NCBI RefSeq assembly: GCF_022023855.1
Contig: NZ_CP059449.1
Location: forward strand, 2,464,001-2,528,000
Length of the DNA stretch: 64,000 bases
Source: Azospirillum brasilense
GTDB taxonomy: Bacteria > Pseudomonadota > Alphaproteobacteria > Azospirillales > Azospirillaceae
Direction: 5' to 3'
The translations under genes were made by a program, and so were the position numbers. Under the pieces are notes generated by a model. It was not told the origin of the DNA. It searched no databases and saw only the letters and a list, made by a program, of their open reading frames with translations. Below are positions 18,301 through 27,105 of this stretch, piece after piece. Within the stretch, counting starts at the first letter, position 1. The number at the start of each line of letters is the position of its first letter.

Positions 18301-19095
18301 TCAGCGCTTGGCGGAGACCACCTGTGCCTTCGCCGGCTCCTTGGGCTTCCCCGGCGCCTTGGCCGTCGCCTTGCCGGTGGACTTGGACGCGGTCGCCGCG
18401 CCGCCGCTGCGCGAGGCGGGGGCTTGGGCAACGTCGTAGTTCACGTCCGGGTTGCTGACGACCTGGACATCGCACAACGGCTTTGACGACAAATGCATCA
18501 GGCCGGCGCTTTTTTCATCGCCGGTCAGGACGCGGATGTCGTCCGCCGTCAGGTCCATCGCCGCCTTGGAGCGGTCAACGAAGTTGGCGCAATAGAGGCC
18601 GGTGCCGATCACCGCGGCGCGGCGGCTGACCTCGTTCGCCAGTTCGGTGCGGAACATGTCGAACTGCCGCGTCGCGTTGCCACCGCCCTTCTTGCGGAAG
18701 TGGTCGATCATCGACGCTTCCGAGTTGGAGATCAGCGAACGGTTCTTGATGGTGAAGTCCTGGTACAGGTTGAACGGCTTCTTGTCCGGATTCACCTGCT
18801 GGCAGGTCAGCCCGACCACCATCATCTCGGTGTGCATGCGGATGGTCTGCTCCGCGGCGTGCTCGGCGCGGCTGTAGCAGGCGCCGGGCTTGCTCGCGGT
18901 GCTCTTTGCAGCAGTGCTTTTCGCGGCAGCCGGCTTCGCGGTGGCCTTCGCAGCCGTTTTTTCAGCAGCCGGCTTCGCCGCCTCCTTGGCGACGGCCGGC
19001 AGCGCGGTGCCGGCGAACAGCACGGCAAGGCCGACGGCGGCGGCGCTGCGCAAGGTGAAGGAAGGAATGCGATGGGCGGCGCGCTGGCGATTCAT
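18301..19095 (-). CDS. exported protein of unknown function, Ala/Lys-rich ends
   Basis: 264 residues. A signal peptide (about 16-36, ending PAVA) is followed by a 35-residue Ala/Lys/Pro/Ser-rich stretch resembling histone H1 tails. The folded core (about 72-210) contains four cysteines (ACYSR, LTCQQ, YCANF, LCDVQ) likely to form two disulfides in the periplasm, and a second basic low-complexity tail closes the protein. I do not recognise the core. It is a single gene with a strong terminator. Confidence 0.7.
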   Translation of the reverse strand: MNRQRAAHRIPSFTLRSAAAVGLAVLFAGTALPAVAKEAAKPAAEKTAAKATAKPAAAKSTAAKSTASKPGACYSRAEHAAEQTIRMHTEMMVVGLTCQQVNPDKKPFNLYQDFTIKNRSLISNSEASMIDHFRKKGGGNATRQFDMFRTELANEVSRRAAVIGTGLYCANFVDRSKAAMDLTADDIRVLTGDEKSAGLMHLSSKPLCDVQVVSNPDVNYDVAQAPASRSGGAATASKSTGKATAKAPGKPKEPAKAQVVSAKR

Positions 19096-19351
19096 CGTTG
19101 GTCCGGCTCCGGTGGCCCTGATTGACGGGCGGAATCCGACGGATCACGCCCTCTCCTTCGGTGGTTCTACAAGATCCCGACAGACGGTCAACCCATATCG
19201 CCCGAGCAAAGACCATTTGTCCCAGCCTGTGGCCCGGGAGTCGCCGGAGAGGTTGGATGGTTGCTTGGCTTGCGGGTTGCCGGTCTTTCCCAGTATTGCA
19301 ACAGCCTCGGCGTCCATCTGTGACACAGGCCACACATCAGGACAGTTCCCC

Positions 19352-20320
19352 ATGAAGTGCACCGACATCCCTTCTTCGCTCATCCGCATCGGCATCGACC
19401 TCGGCGGCACGAAGACGGAAGGGATCGCGCTCGGCGCGGCCGGCGAGGAGCGTGCCCGCTTGCGCGTCCCCACCCCCCGCGGCGACTACGAGGCGACGGT
19501 GCGGACCATCGCCGATCTGGTGGCGCGGCTGGAGAGCGCGACGGGGTCGGCGGGAGCCACCGTCGGGATCGGCATTCCCGGTGCCGTCTCTCCGGCGACA
19601 GGGCTTGTGAAGAACGCCAACTCGACCTGGCTGATCGGCAAGCCGTTCGACCAGGATCTGGCCGAAGCGCTCAAACGGCCGGTGCGGGTCGAGAACGACG
19701 CCAACTGTCTGGCCGTATCGGAGGCGGCGGATGGGTCCGGCGCCGGCTGCAGCGTGGTCTTCGCGGCGATCCTCGGCACCGGCTGCGGGGCGGGAATCGT
19801 CGTGGACGGCCGTCCGCTGCGCGGCCGCAACGCCATCGGCGGCGAATGGGGCCACAATCCCCTGCCCTGGCCAACCGACGAGGAGCGGCCCGGACCGGCC
19901 TGCTATTGCGGCAAGTCCGGCTGCCTGGAAACCTTCGTGTCCGGCCCTGCCGTTGCCGCCAACCACCAATGGGTCACCGGGGCGGACCTGACCGCGGAGG
20001 CCATCGCGGCGCTGGCGGAACGCGGGGACGCCGCGGCCCGCGCCACCCTCGACCGGCTGGTCGACCGGCTGGGGCGTGGGCTGGCGAGCATCGTCAATGT
20101 CTTGGATCCGGATGTGATTGTGCTGGGCGGCGGGCTATCCAACCTAGACTTCCTCTACGCCGCCCTTCCCCCGGTCATCGCGCGCTGGGCCTTTACGGAC
20201 AGTCTGGACACGCCGGTCCGCCGAGCCATCCATGGCGATTCGAGCGGGGTCCGCGGGGCCGCCTGGCTGTGGCGGCCCGAGGAGGCCGCGATCAACGCTC
20301 GAAATTGTACTCCGGATTGA
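19352..20320 (+). CDS. ROK-family sugar kinase
   Basis: 322 residues from the ATG at 19352. The phosphate-1 motif is DLGGTKTEGIAL, the catalytic region NDANC, and the ROK zinc site is GHNP followed by CYCGKSGCLET (His plus three Cys). These features fit fructokinase, glucokinase or N-acetylglucosamine kinase relatives that phosphorylate a hexose with ATP; the sugar cannot be fixed. It is not linked to transport genes. Its 3' end overlaps the convergent neighbour by 29 bp. Confidence 0.88.
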   Translation: MKCTDIPSSLIRIGIDLGGTKTEGIALGAAGEERARLRVPTPRGDYEATVRTIADLVARLESATGSAGATVGIGIPGAVSPATGLVKNANSTWLIGKPFDQDLAEALKRPVRVENDANCLAVSEAADGSGAGCSVVFAAILGTGCGAGIVVDGRPLRGRNAIGGEWGHNPLPWPTDEERPGPACYCGKSGCLETFVSGPAVAANHQWVTGADLTAEAIAALAERGDAAARATLDRLVDRLGRGLASIVNVLDPDVIVLGGGLSNLDFLYAALPPVIARWAFTDSLDTPVRRAIHGDSSGVRGAAWLWRPEEAAINARNCTPD

Positions 20321-20687
20321 GCGTCACTTCGCGCGGGGTGCCCGGCACATTGTCGCCGCCACCGCCACGCCGAGCCGCCGTTGCCGCGCCACGACCGTCG
20401 CGGACCGGGGGCGTCAGCGAATTGGTCCGGGAGTAGGAGGGGGTGGCGCGGGCCGGATCGGTGCCGTAGCCGCGCGAACCGGCGCGGAACTGCTCGCCGT
20501 TGCCCATGGCGCCCCAATGGGACGGCCGCGCCCCGGGAATCGGTTGAGCCTCTTCCATGCGGCGCATGTGCGGGCCGGTCGGGACCATCTCCTCATACAC
20601 CCAGGAGGGGTATTCCTGCCTTTGCGCTTCGGCGGGTGCAGCAAAGGCCAGCACCGCGAGGGTCGCTACAGTCATCGTTCGAAGCAT
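20292..20687 (-). CDS. small exported protein of unknown function
   Basis: 131 residues from the ATG at 20687, though an ATG at 20705 or one about 14 nt downstream are alternatives. A signal peptide (about 1-21, cleavage after AEA) precedes a polar, Gly/Arg/Pro-rich and probably disordered mature protein with no cysteine. No known family. Its stop lies inside the end of the convergent ROK gene. The signal peptide is the main support for coding. Confidence 0.55.
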   Translation of the reverse strand: MLRTMTVATLAVLAFAAPAEAQRQEYPSWVYEEMVPTGPHMRRMEEAQPIPGARPSHWGAMGNGEQFRAGSRGYGTDPARATPSYSRTNSLTPPVRDGRGAATAARRGGGGDNVPGTPREVTLNPEYNFER

Positions 20688-20830
20688 GACACGGCGGCCT
20701 TCCATCCGTTTGCGTGTGGAAGACGGATTCCGCCGGATGCGGCCGCGCATGTCCAGGGAGGAGGCGGGTTACTCAGCCCGCAGCCTCCATCCGGCAACCT
20801 CTATCCGGAGGACACCCCATTCCGGTACGT

Positions 20831-22504
20831 TCAGGGCCGTGCCGCGCCGTAAAGCGTCAGGGTCAGCCGCTTGCCGGTGTTGTAGTTGAAGCCGGTGAAG
20901 CGGCCGAGTTGCACCGGCTCCGCCCCCTTCAGAGCCGTGCGGAACTCCGCCTCCTCCCGGTTGGTCACCAGGGCCAGCCCGCAGGACGGGTTTTCCGCCA
21001 GATGCGCGGCGGCACCCGCCCCATGGGTCAGGCGCGTGTCAGTGCCGAGCAGGAAGACGAGGCTCGGCTCCGAATAGCCGGCGGAGGCGACCACGCTGTC
21101 GGCGCAGGGGCGCACCGCCGCGACCGTCCGCGCCGCCTGCCGGCTGATCCACACGCCGTCGATGCCCGGCAGGACCGCGCCGTAGGTGCCCGCGTACAGC
21201 ACCGCCGCCGCCGCCAGACCCGCCGCGAAGGCCGGCGTCTCCCGGCGCTGGGCGAACAGGCGTACGGCCAACGCGTACAGCACCAGCACCACCGGCAACA
21301 TGGCGACGGCCACCGGGTCGACGCGCCCATCGACCAGATAGGGGATCACCGCGACCGCGACCGTCAGGGCACCGAAGCCGACGGCCCCGAAAACGGTGGC
21401 GACCGAGAACAGCCCCCACCGCGGCGTCTCGGGGCGGCGCAGGAAATGCTCGCGCGCCGCGGCGGCGGTCAGGATGGCGATGGCCGGGAAGACCGGCAGC
21501 GTGTAGTGCAGAAGTTTGGTCGGCACCGCCTCGAAGACCAGCCAGCTCGGGATGATCCAGGCGACGCAGAAGCGCACGGCGTCCGCCACCGGCCCGGTGC
21601 CCTTGCGGTGGCGCCATGCCCAGGGAACGGCCAGCAGCGCCAGGAAGGACCAGGGCGCGAAGGTCACCCAGAAGGTGCCCAGGTAGTAGCCGGGTGGCAG
21701 GCCCTTCGCCTCCTGCCCGCTGACCACCTTGCCCATCATGTCGTGGCCGACCGATTCGGCGAAGAAGGCGCCCTTGGTCTTCACCGTGATGGCGATCAGC
21801 CAGGGCGCCGCGATGGCGACCACGATGGCGATGCCGACCAGCGGGCGCAGCCGCTTCAGCCAGCCGGCCCGGCGGTCGAGCACCGCCAGCACCAGCGCCG
21901 TGGTGCCGGACACCAGGAGGACGATCGGTCCCTTGATGAGGATGCCGATCCCCGCGGCGATCCAGAAGGCGAGCGGCGGCGCCCAGCCGGACCGCTCCGC
22001 ATGGCGGTTCAGATAGAGGCTGGCCAGCGCCGCCTGCCCGATCACGATAGTCGAGAGAAGCACCGCGTCGGTCTTCGCCATGCGGGCCTCGACACCCAGT
22101 ACGACGCAGGAGGCCATCATCAGCCCGGCGAGGAACCCGACCGTCCCGCCGAACATCCGCGCCCCGGTCCAGGCCGTCGCCAGCACCGCCAGAACCGCCC
22201 CGATCAGCGACGGGATGCGGAAGGTCCAGATTTCCTTTGGTCCATCGACCAGCCGCGTCGCCGCGGTCTGCAGCCAGTAGATGCCCACCGGCTTCTTGTG
22301 GCGCGCCTCGTCCTGGAAGCGGATGTCGACATAGTCGCCGCTTTCCAGCATCTGGTGGGACGCTTGGGCGAAGCGCGCCTCGTCGCGGTCGAAGGGCGGC
22401 AGATCGAAGAAGCCGGGCAGGAACAGCAGGACGCTGATCACCGCCAGGGCCAGATAGGCCAGGACCGGCAGGCGGCCGGCCGCGGCGTTCGGCAGCGCGC
22501 TCAC
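20831..22504 (-). CDS. ArnT-like glycosyltransferase (GT39/GT83 family)
   Basis: 557 residues, inner membrane. It has ten or more hydrophobic helices, the first external loop with the catalytic-type acidic motif PPFDRDEARFAQ, and KKPVGIYWLQ, as in PMT_2/ArnT enzymes that use undecaprenyl-phosphate sugars to modify lipid A or other envelope glycans. Upstream come a LAB_N protein (ATGA overlap) and an ArnC-like GT2. Together these form a three-gene operon that would make a polyprenyl-linked sugar and transfer it. Confidence 0.85.
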   Translation of the reverse strand: MSALPNAAAGRLPVLAYLALAVISVLLFLPGFFDLPPFDRDEARFAQASHQMLESGDYVDIRFQDEARHKKPVGIYWLQTAATRLVDGPKEIWTFRIPSLIGAVLAVLATAWTGARMFGGTVGFLAGLMMASCVVLGVEARMAKTDAVLLSTIVIGQAALASLYLNRHAERSGWAPPLAFWIAAGIGILIKGPIVLLVSGTTALVLAVLDRRAGWLKRLRPLVGIAIVVAIAAPWLIAITVKTKGAFFAESVGHDMMGKVVSGQEAKGLPPGYYLGTFWVTFAPWSFLALLAVPWAWRHRKGTGPVADAVRFCVAWIIPSWLVFEAVPTKLLHYTLPVFPAIAILTAAAAREHFLRRPETPRWGLFSVATVFGAVGFGALTVAVAVIPYLVDGRVDPVAVAMLPVVLVLYALAVRLFAQRRETPAFAAGLAAAAVLYAGTYGAVLPGIDGVWISRQAARTVAAVRPCADSVVASAGYSEPSLVFLLGTDTRLTHGAGAAAHLAENPSCGLALVTNREEAEFRTALKGAEPVQLGRFTGFNYNTGKRLTLTLYGAARP

Positions 22505-22836
22505 GGCGTGCCCGCCGCGTTGCCGTCCGCCCCGCCGTTCCGGCGGTTGTTCAAGACGAAATAGAGGTTCCGGAAATAGATGATGAGGCCCAGCCCTTGC
22601 CCGAACATGAACACCGGATCACCCCGCTGGATCGAATAGGCCAAGAGAAGAACCCCGCCGCCGATCGAGAAATACCAGAAGAGGTCCGGCACGATGCTGC
22701 GCCGGGCGCGCTCGCTGGCGATCCATTGCACGACGAAGCGCATCATGAAGAGCGCTTGCGCAAAAAAGCCGACGCCGACCCAGATCAGGTCGGCGGTGCT
22801 TTGGCTCTGGTACCAGGCGATGGCGCGTTCGAGCAT
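22501..22836 (-). CDS. stand-alone lipid-A-disaccharide synthase N-terminal (LAB_N) domain protein
   Basis: 111 residues with three membrane helices (about 17-35, 48-68 and 75-93) and the LAB_N pattern: RFVVQWIASE, SIVPDLFWYFSIGGG, and GQGLGLIIYFRNLYF. This small domain is found free-standing next to glycosyltransferases and is thought to assist lipid-linked glycosylation; it does not itself contain the LpxB catalytic fold. Its stop overlaps the ArnT-like gene (ATGA). Confidence 0.85.
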   Translation of the reverse strand: MLERAIAWYQSQSTADLIWVGVGFFAQALFMMRFVVQWIASERARRSIVPDLFWYFSIGGGVLLLAYSIQRGDPVFMFGQGLGLIIYFRNLYFVLNNRRNGGADGNAAGTP

Positions 22837-22867
22837 CGGGCGGCGACCGGTCCGGACGGAGGAAGGG

Positions 22868-23647
22868 TTAGCGGTCTTCGACCGCGGGCGACAGCGCGGT
22901 GCGCCGCTTCAGCCAATAGACGCCCAGCAGATCGACCACGCCGATCAGCCCGCGGCGCCAGTTGGTGTACTTGGACACGCCGCGTTCCCGCGGGCGGTGG
23001 TTGACCGGCACATAGGCCACCGTATGGCCGTGCGACCGGAACAGAGCGGGCAGGAAGCGATGCATCGCCCCGAAGAAAGGCAGATCGAGGAAGGCGTCGC
23101 GACGGAACAGCTTCAGCCCACAGCCGCTGTCGGTGCAGCCGTCCTGGAGAAAGGACTGCCGCACGGCGTTCGCGAAGCGCGAGGCCAGCCGCTTGGACAG
23201 CGTGTCCTGCCGCTTCTTGCGCAGGCCGCCGACCAGAACCGGCGCGTCCGGACCGCCCTTGGCAGCCAGGGCGAACAGGGCGGGAATATCGGCGGGGTCG
23301 TTCTGGCCGTCACCGTCGAGGGTGGCGATCCACTCCCCGCGCGCCGCCTTGACCCCGGTGCGCACGGCCGCGCTCTGCCCGGACCGGCGGACATGGCGAA
23401 CCAGCCGCAGGCGGCCCGCGGCGACCACGGGTGCGAGGCGCGTCAGCGTGTCGTCGCTGGAGCCGTCGTCCACATAGATCACCTCGAAGGCGCCGCCCAG
23501 CACGCCGGAGGGCGACAGCGCGCGCTCGATCTCTTCGAGAAGGGGAAGGACGTTTTCGGCCTCGTTGAAGACCGGAACCACGACCGACAGCCGCACGGGC
23601 GGACGGCCCTCGGAATCTACGCTCACTGGATTAATCCCATTCGCCAA
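22868..23647 (-). CDS. GT2 glycosyltransferase, polyprenyl-phosphate type (ArnC/DPM1-like)
   Basis: 259 residues. The GT-A fold shows SVVVPVFNEAENV, the nucleotide-binding YVDDGSSDDT and the DxD-type TLDGDGQNDP. RSGQSAAVRTG and SGCGLKLFRRD match dolichol-/undecaprenyl-phosphate sugar transferases. There is no C-terminal membrane pair, so the protein is probably peripheral. Its product would be the donor for the ArnT-like enzyme two genes downstream. The gap to the LAB_N gene is 31 bp. Confidence 0.88.
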   Translation of the reverse strand: MANGINPVSVDSEGRPPVRLSVVVPVFNEAENVLPLLEEIERALSPSGVLGGAFEVIYVDDGSSDDTLTRLAPVVAAGRLRLVRHVRRSGQSAAVRTGVKAARGEWIATLDGDGQNDPADIPALFALAAKGGPDAPVLVGGLRKKRQDTLSKRLASRFANAVRQSFLQDGCTDSGCGLKLFRRDAFLDLPFFGAMHRFLPALFRSHGHTVAYVPVNHRPRERGVSKYTNWRRGLIGVVDLLGVYWLKRRTALSPAVEDR

Positions 23648-23717
23648 GTGGCGGGCAAATTACTCCCGCCGCCCGGCAAACGGTAGAGGAAAAGGTTGGG
23701 ACAGCCCCTGGCCGCCC

Positions 23718-25349
23718 TCAGCCCTTGCGGTCTTCGATGGGCATCGGCACGTAGCGCAGGTCGCCGTCGCGGCTGAGCAGCATCAGCACGGTCTTGCGGC
23801 CCTGGCTGCGCGCGTCGTCGACCAGACGGTTCAGGTCCTCCGGCGTCTTCACCGGCTCCTGCCCGGCTTCCACGATGACGTCGCCGGCCTCGATGCCGCG
23901 CTCGCTGGCGGCGCTGGCATCGCCGACCTCGGTCACCACCACGCCCTCGACGTCGGGATTGATGGAGAAGCTGTCGCGCAGGCCGGGGGTCAGTTGCGAC
24001 AGGGTCAGCCCGAGGACCTGCTTGCTGTCGACCGTCGTTTCCGGGCGCGGCGCTCCGCTCGACCCGGACATGGCAACCTGCTCCTGCGGCTCCAGTTCGC
24101 CCACCGTCACGGTCAGGGTTTCGGCCTTGCCCTCGCGCACCAGTTCCAGCGGCACGGCCGACCCGATCTTGGTGGCGGCGACGACGCGCGGCAGTTCGCG
24201 CATCTGCTCGATGGACTCACCGTTGAAGCGGGTGATGACGTCGCCCTGCCGGACGCCGCCCTTCCCCGCCGGGCCTTCCGGCGACACGCTGGTCACCAGA
24301 GCACCCGCCGGCTCCTGCATGCCCAGGCTTTCGGCGATGTCGGGTGTCACGCTCTGCACCTGGACGCCCAGCCAGCCGCGGCGCACCTGCCCATGGTCGC
24401 GCAACTGCTCGACGACCGGCCGCGCGACGGAGGACGGAATGGCGAAACCGATGCCCACCGAGCCGCCGGTCGGCGAATAGATGGCCGTGTTGATGCCGAT
24501 CACCTCACCGTTGAGGTTGTAGAGCGGCCCACCGGAATTGCCCCGGTTGATCGAAGCGTCGGTCTGCAGATAGTCGTCGTACGGTCCCTGCTGGATGTCC
24601 CGCTGCCGTGCGGAGAGGATTCCCGCGGTCACCGACCCGCCGAGGCCGAAGGGGTTGCCGATGGCGACCACCCAGTCACCGACCCGCAACGCCTCGCTGT
24701 CGCCCCAGGGGGCGAAGACCAGCGGCTTCTTGCTCTCCACTTTCAAAACGGCAAGGTCGGTCGGCCCGTCCACGCCGACGAGCTTCGCCGGCAATTTCGT
24801 GCCGTCGTGCATGGTGACGGAAATCTCCGTCGCTTCGGACACCACATGGCTGTTGGTGACGACGAAGCCCGCCGGGTCGATGATGAAGCCGGAACCCAAC
24901 GCTGCCGTCGGGCGCGGCGCCTGCTGCTGTTGCGGCTGGCCGCGCTGGCGGTCGCGAAACTCGCGAAAGAACTCTTCGAAAGGTGAACCGGGCGGAAAGC
25001 CGGGAACTTCCGGTCCGCGCGGTCCCGCCTGCGGACCACCTTGTGGCGGCGTCTGCGTCGTGGATATGAAAACCACCGCGTCCAACTGCTTCTCCGCCAG
25101 ATTGGCGAAGGTCGGGGGTGCGTTGGGCGGCAGGGCGGACGCCAGCGGCGGCGTCGCCGGGGCCGGAGGTGCTCCCCCCGCATCCTGCGCAAACGCCGGA
25201 GTCGCCAGGACGAGAAGGACGGCGACAAGACCCGCGGGCGCGGACGCCGCCAATCGTGATGCGGATCCAGACGTCAATCCGGACATCAATCCGGCTTGGC
25301 GCGGGACGGAGCCGGACAAGGGCCGGAATCGATCGATGGAATGCGGCAT
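23718..25349 (-). CDS. degP: DegP/HtrA-family periplasmic serine protease
   Basis: 543 residues from the ATG at 25349, chosen for its GGAG ribosome-binding site. A long N-region precedes the signal helix (cleavage near TPAFAQ, about residue 53). The trypsin-like domain has the His (VTNSHVV), Asp (TDLAVLK) and Ser (NRGNSGGPLYN) triad, followed by two PDZ domains. It degrades misfolded periplasmic proteins and acts as a chaperone. Monocistronic, divergent from an HTH gene across 416 bp. Confidence 0.93.
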   Translation of the reverse strand: MPHSIDRFRPLSGSVPRQAGLMSGLTSGSASRLAASAPAGLVAVLLVLATPAFAQDAGGAPPAPATPPLASALPPNAPPTFANLAEKQLDAVVFISTTQTPPQGGPQAGPRGPEVPGFPPGSPFEEFFREFRDRQRGQPQQQQAPRPTAALGSGFIIDPAGFVVTNSHVVSEATEISVTMHDGTKLPAKLVGVDGPTDLAVLKVESKKPLVFAPWGDSEALRVGDWVVAIGNPFGLGGSVTAGILSARQRDIQQGPYDDYLQTDASINRGNSGGPLYNLNGEVIGINTAIYSPTGGSVGIGFAIPSSVARPVVEQLRDHGQVRRGWLGVQVQSVTPDIAESLGMQEPAGALVTSVSPEGPAGKGGVRQGDVITRFNGESIEQMRELPRVVAATKIGSAVPLELVREGKAETLTVTVGELEPQEQVAMSGSSGAPRPETTVDSKQVLGLTLSQLTPGLRDSFSINPDVEGVVVTEVGDASAASERGIEAGDVIVEAGQEPVKTPEDLNRLVDDARSQGRKTVLMLLSRDGDLRYVPMPIEDRKG

Positions 25350-25765
25350 GAAAGAAACTCCGCCAGTCGGACAGCGCGCGCCTTGCGATGGGCGCTTCAT
25401 GTCAACAGAACGCTCCGCAACGCATTCCGGACCGCCGTGGTTTTTCAAACCCCTTTGCAACCGGTCCCTGCACGACCGATTCATGAAATACAGTTTTTAA
25501 AATTCTCGTCAGCGGATGTTCCTATGCGCTTCGCGCAAACAGCAACCACAAGGCAATCCAGCCTTCGGACTAAGGCTCCGGCAACCAGCCTAAGCGCAAT
25601 TTTTCCATGCGGCGCAAAGTTCTTCTGGCATTTTCCCATCAAGTTCCCGATATTCATCCGTACCGACAACATCGCACGCAAAAACGGCTCCTGACGTGAT
25701 GCTCGTGCACGCGCCCGCGTGCCGCGGCGTCAGAAGGCGCGCGATACGGCCCAAGCAGCGTACGC
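25350..25765. other. 416-bp divergent intergenic region
   Basis: AT-richer than its surroundings and must carry the promoters of degP and the HTH gene. I find no convincing promoter pair, operator, RNA gene or coding frame; a plus-strand open frame near 25522 has no ribosome-binding site or family. Confidence 0.45.
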
Positions 25766-26620
25766 ATGACTCAAAATTCACTTTGGCAACCGAGCGACAT
25801 AATGAACGCAGAAACCGGGTCCGAACCGGAGGCTCCGAAGAAGCGCGGACGAATCCCCCAGTCGGCGTGGCCGCAGATTCTTGAGCGTTACCGTTCCGGC
25901 GCAACCCTGTCGGCAATCGCGCGTGAATTCGAATGCACGCCGAGCGCCATTTCCTACATCATCCGCAAGGCCGAGGCGGCCGGCGAGAAGGACGCGCCGG
26001 TCGTTGAGGAAGGCGCGGCCGCCGACGACGCGGCGGAAGCGCCGGCCGGCGACGCGATGGCGGAAGAGCCGTCACCCGCTCCGGTTGTCGCTTCGGAAGC
26101 TCCGGCACCGGTCAAGCCACCGCGCCGCGCCGCAGCCCCCGCCCCGGTCGAGGCCCCTCAGACCCCGGCTCCGGCGTCTCCTCCGGCGGCAGCGGCTCCC
26201 CAGCCCACCCCGGCCCAGCCGTCCGCTCCGGCTCAGACCGAGACGCTGCGTCTCAACCGTCCGGAGCCGCAGCCGGCTCGCCAGCCCGCTCCGGTCCAGC
26301 CGACGGCGGCACCCTCCGCTCCCCAGCCCGCCTCCCAGCCCGCTGCGGCGGATGGAAGCCCCCCCGCCGGGACCAACCCTCCGCCGGTCGATGCCGTCGA
26401 AGCGCGGCTGCGCGACACCGCGCGCGGCTGCCTGAACGCCTACCGCGGCTGGCGCCAACAGCCGGGCGAAGCGTCGATCCAGACGTTGTCGGAAGCGGTG
26501 CACGAGTTGCGCAAGGCCTTGGCCCGCATCGAGATCGACATGTCGGCCAGCCGTCGCGAAGAGCAGGCGATCCGGCCCATTCCGATCCCGGCGCATCGCA
26601 CAGCACGCCGCACGCCGTAA
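25766..26620 (+). CDS. HTH protein with long Pro/Ala-rich linker, unknown function
   Basis: 284 residues from the ATG at 25766; the ATG at 25802 is an alternative. An N-terminal HTH (KKRGRIPQSAWPQILERYRS then ATLSAIAREFECTPSAISYI) resembles resolvase-type or sigma-region-4-type helices. A linker of about 140 residues is dominated by Pro, Ala and Gln. A conserved-looking helical C-terminus (about 210-265, DTARGCLNAYRGW to LRKALARIEIDM) follows. The layout suggests a DNA-binding protein with a separate interaction domain. I do not recognise a named family. A strong terminator follows. Confidence 0.7.
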   Translation: MTQNSLWQPSDIMNAETGSEPEAPKKRGRIPQSAWPQILERYRSGATLSAIAREFECTPSAISYIIRKAEAAGEKDAPVVEEGAAADDAAEAPAGDAMAEEPSPAPVVASEAPAPVKPPRRAAAPAPVEAPQTPAPASPPAAAAPQPTPAQPSAPAQTETLRLNRPEPQPARQPAPVQPTAAPSAPQPASQPAAADGSPPAGTNPPPVDAVEARLRDTARGCLNAYRGWRQQPGEASIQTLSEAVHELRKALARIEIDMSASRREEQAIRPIPIPAHRTARRTP

Positions 26621-26666
26621 GTCAGGGCCATCAGAACGGGTCTTCGCAACGCTGCTTGAGTTGTTG

Positions 26667-26703
26667 AAAAGCCCTTCCCCACCGATTGGGGAAGGGCTTT
26701 TTT
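26667..26703 (+). terminator. Rho-independent terminator after the HTH gene
   Basis: AAAAGCCCTTCCCC and GGGGAAGGGCTTTT pair perfectly around a 7-nt loop, followed by a T run. Confidence 0.9.
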
Positions 26704-26797
26704 CATGCCCCCCGGACCTTCGGTCTAGGCCGTCCGAAGCACCGCCTACCTCCAACGCCGCAGGAAAAAGCCCTACGGACTCCAGTGGAATAGCGGC

Positions 26798-26803
26798 TAT
26801 AAT
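26798..26803 (+). promoter_or_regulatory. perfect TATAAT -10 upstream of the ChaB-like gene
   Basis: TATAAT lies 38 bp before the ChaB-like ATG. The expected -35 position has no good TTGACA match, so an activator or another sigma factor may be needed. Confidence 0.35.
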
Positions 26804-26841
26804 GAGTGCAACAAAGCAATCATAAGCCGGAGGAACGCCCC

Positions 26842-27066
26842 ATGACCTTCCGCAGAAACGCCGAGCTGCCCGAATCGGTGAAGCGATGCCTGCCGTTGCC
26901 CGCTCAGGACATTTATCGGTCGGCCTTCAATCACACTTGGCAGGGCTGCCGGTCGCCGGAGGCTCGCCACGCCATGCAGCGCGAGCTGCTGGCCCATAAG
27001 GTCGCCTGGGCTGCGGTCCGGCGGCGTTACGAACCGGACGGCAGCGGCTGGCGCCCCAAGCATTGA
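26842..27066 (+). CDS. ChaB-family protein
   Basis: 74 residues from the ATG at 26842, which has a strong GGAGG ribosome-binding site. LPESVKRCLPLPAQDIYRSA, FNHTW and AHKVAWAAVRRRYE match the ChaB family, named after a putative regulator of the E. coli ChaA cation antiporter; the real function is unproven. It is short by one loop compared with E. coli ChaB. Soluble, no signal peptide. Converges with phoU. Confidence 0.8.
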   Translation: MTFRRNAELPESVKRCLPLPAQDIYRSAFNHTWQGCRSPEARHAMQRELLAHKVAWAAVRRRYEPDGSGWRPKH

Positions 27067-27105
27067 GGCTCCAGGGCCCAAGGGTTCTCTTCCCCCAGGC
27101 GCGCG

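Noticed and set aside
25522..25694. small plus-strand open frame in the degP-HTH gap
   Set aside because: No ribosome-binding site, family or supporting signals; probably promoter DNA.
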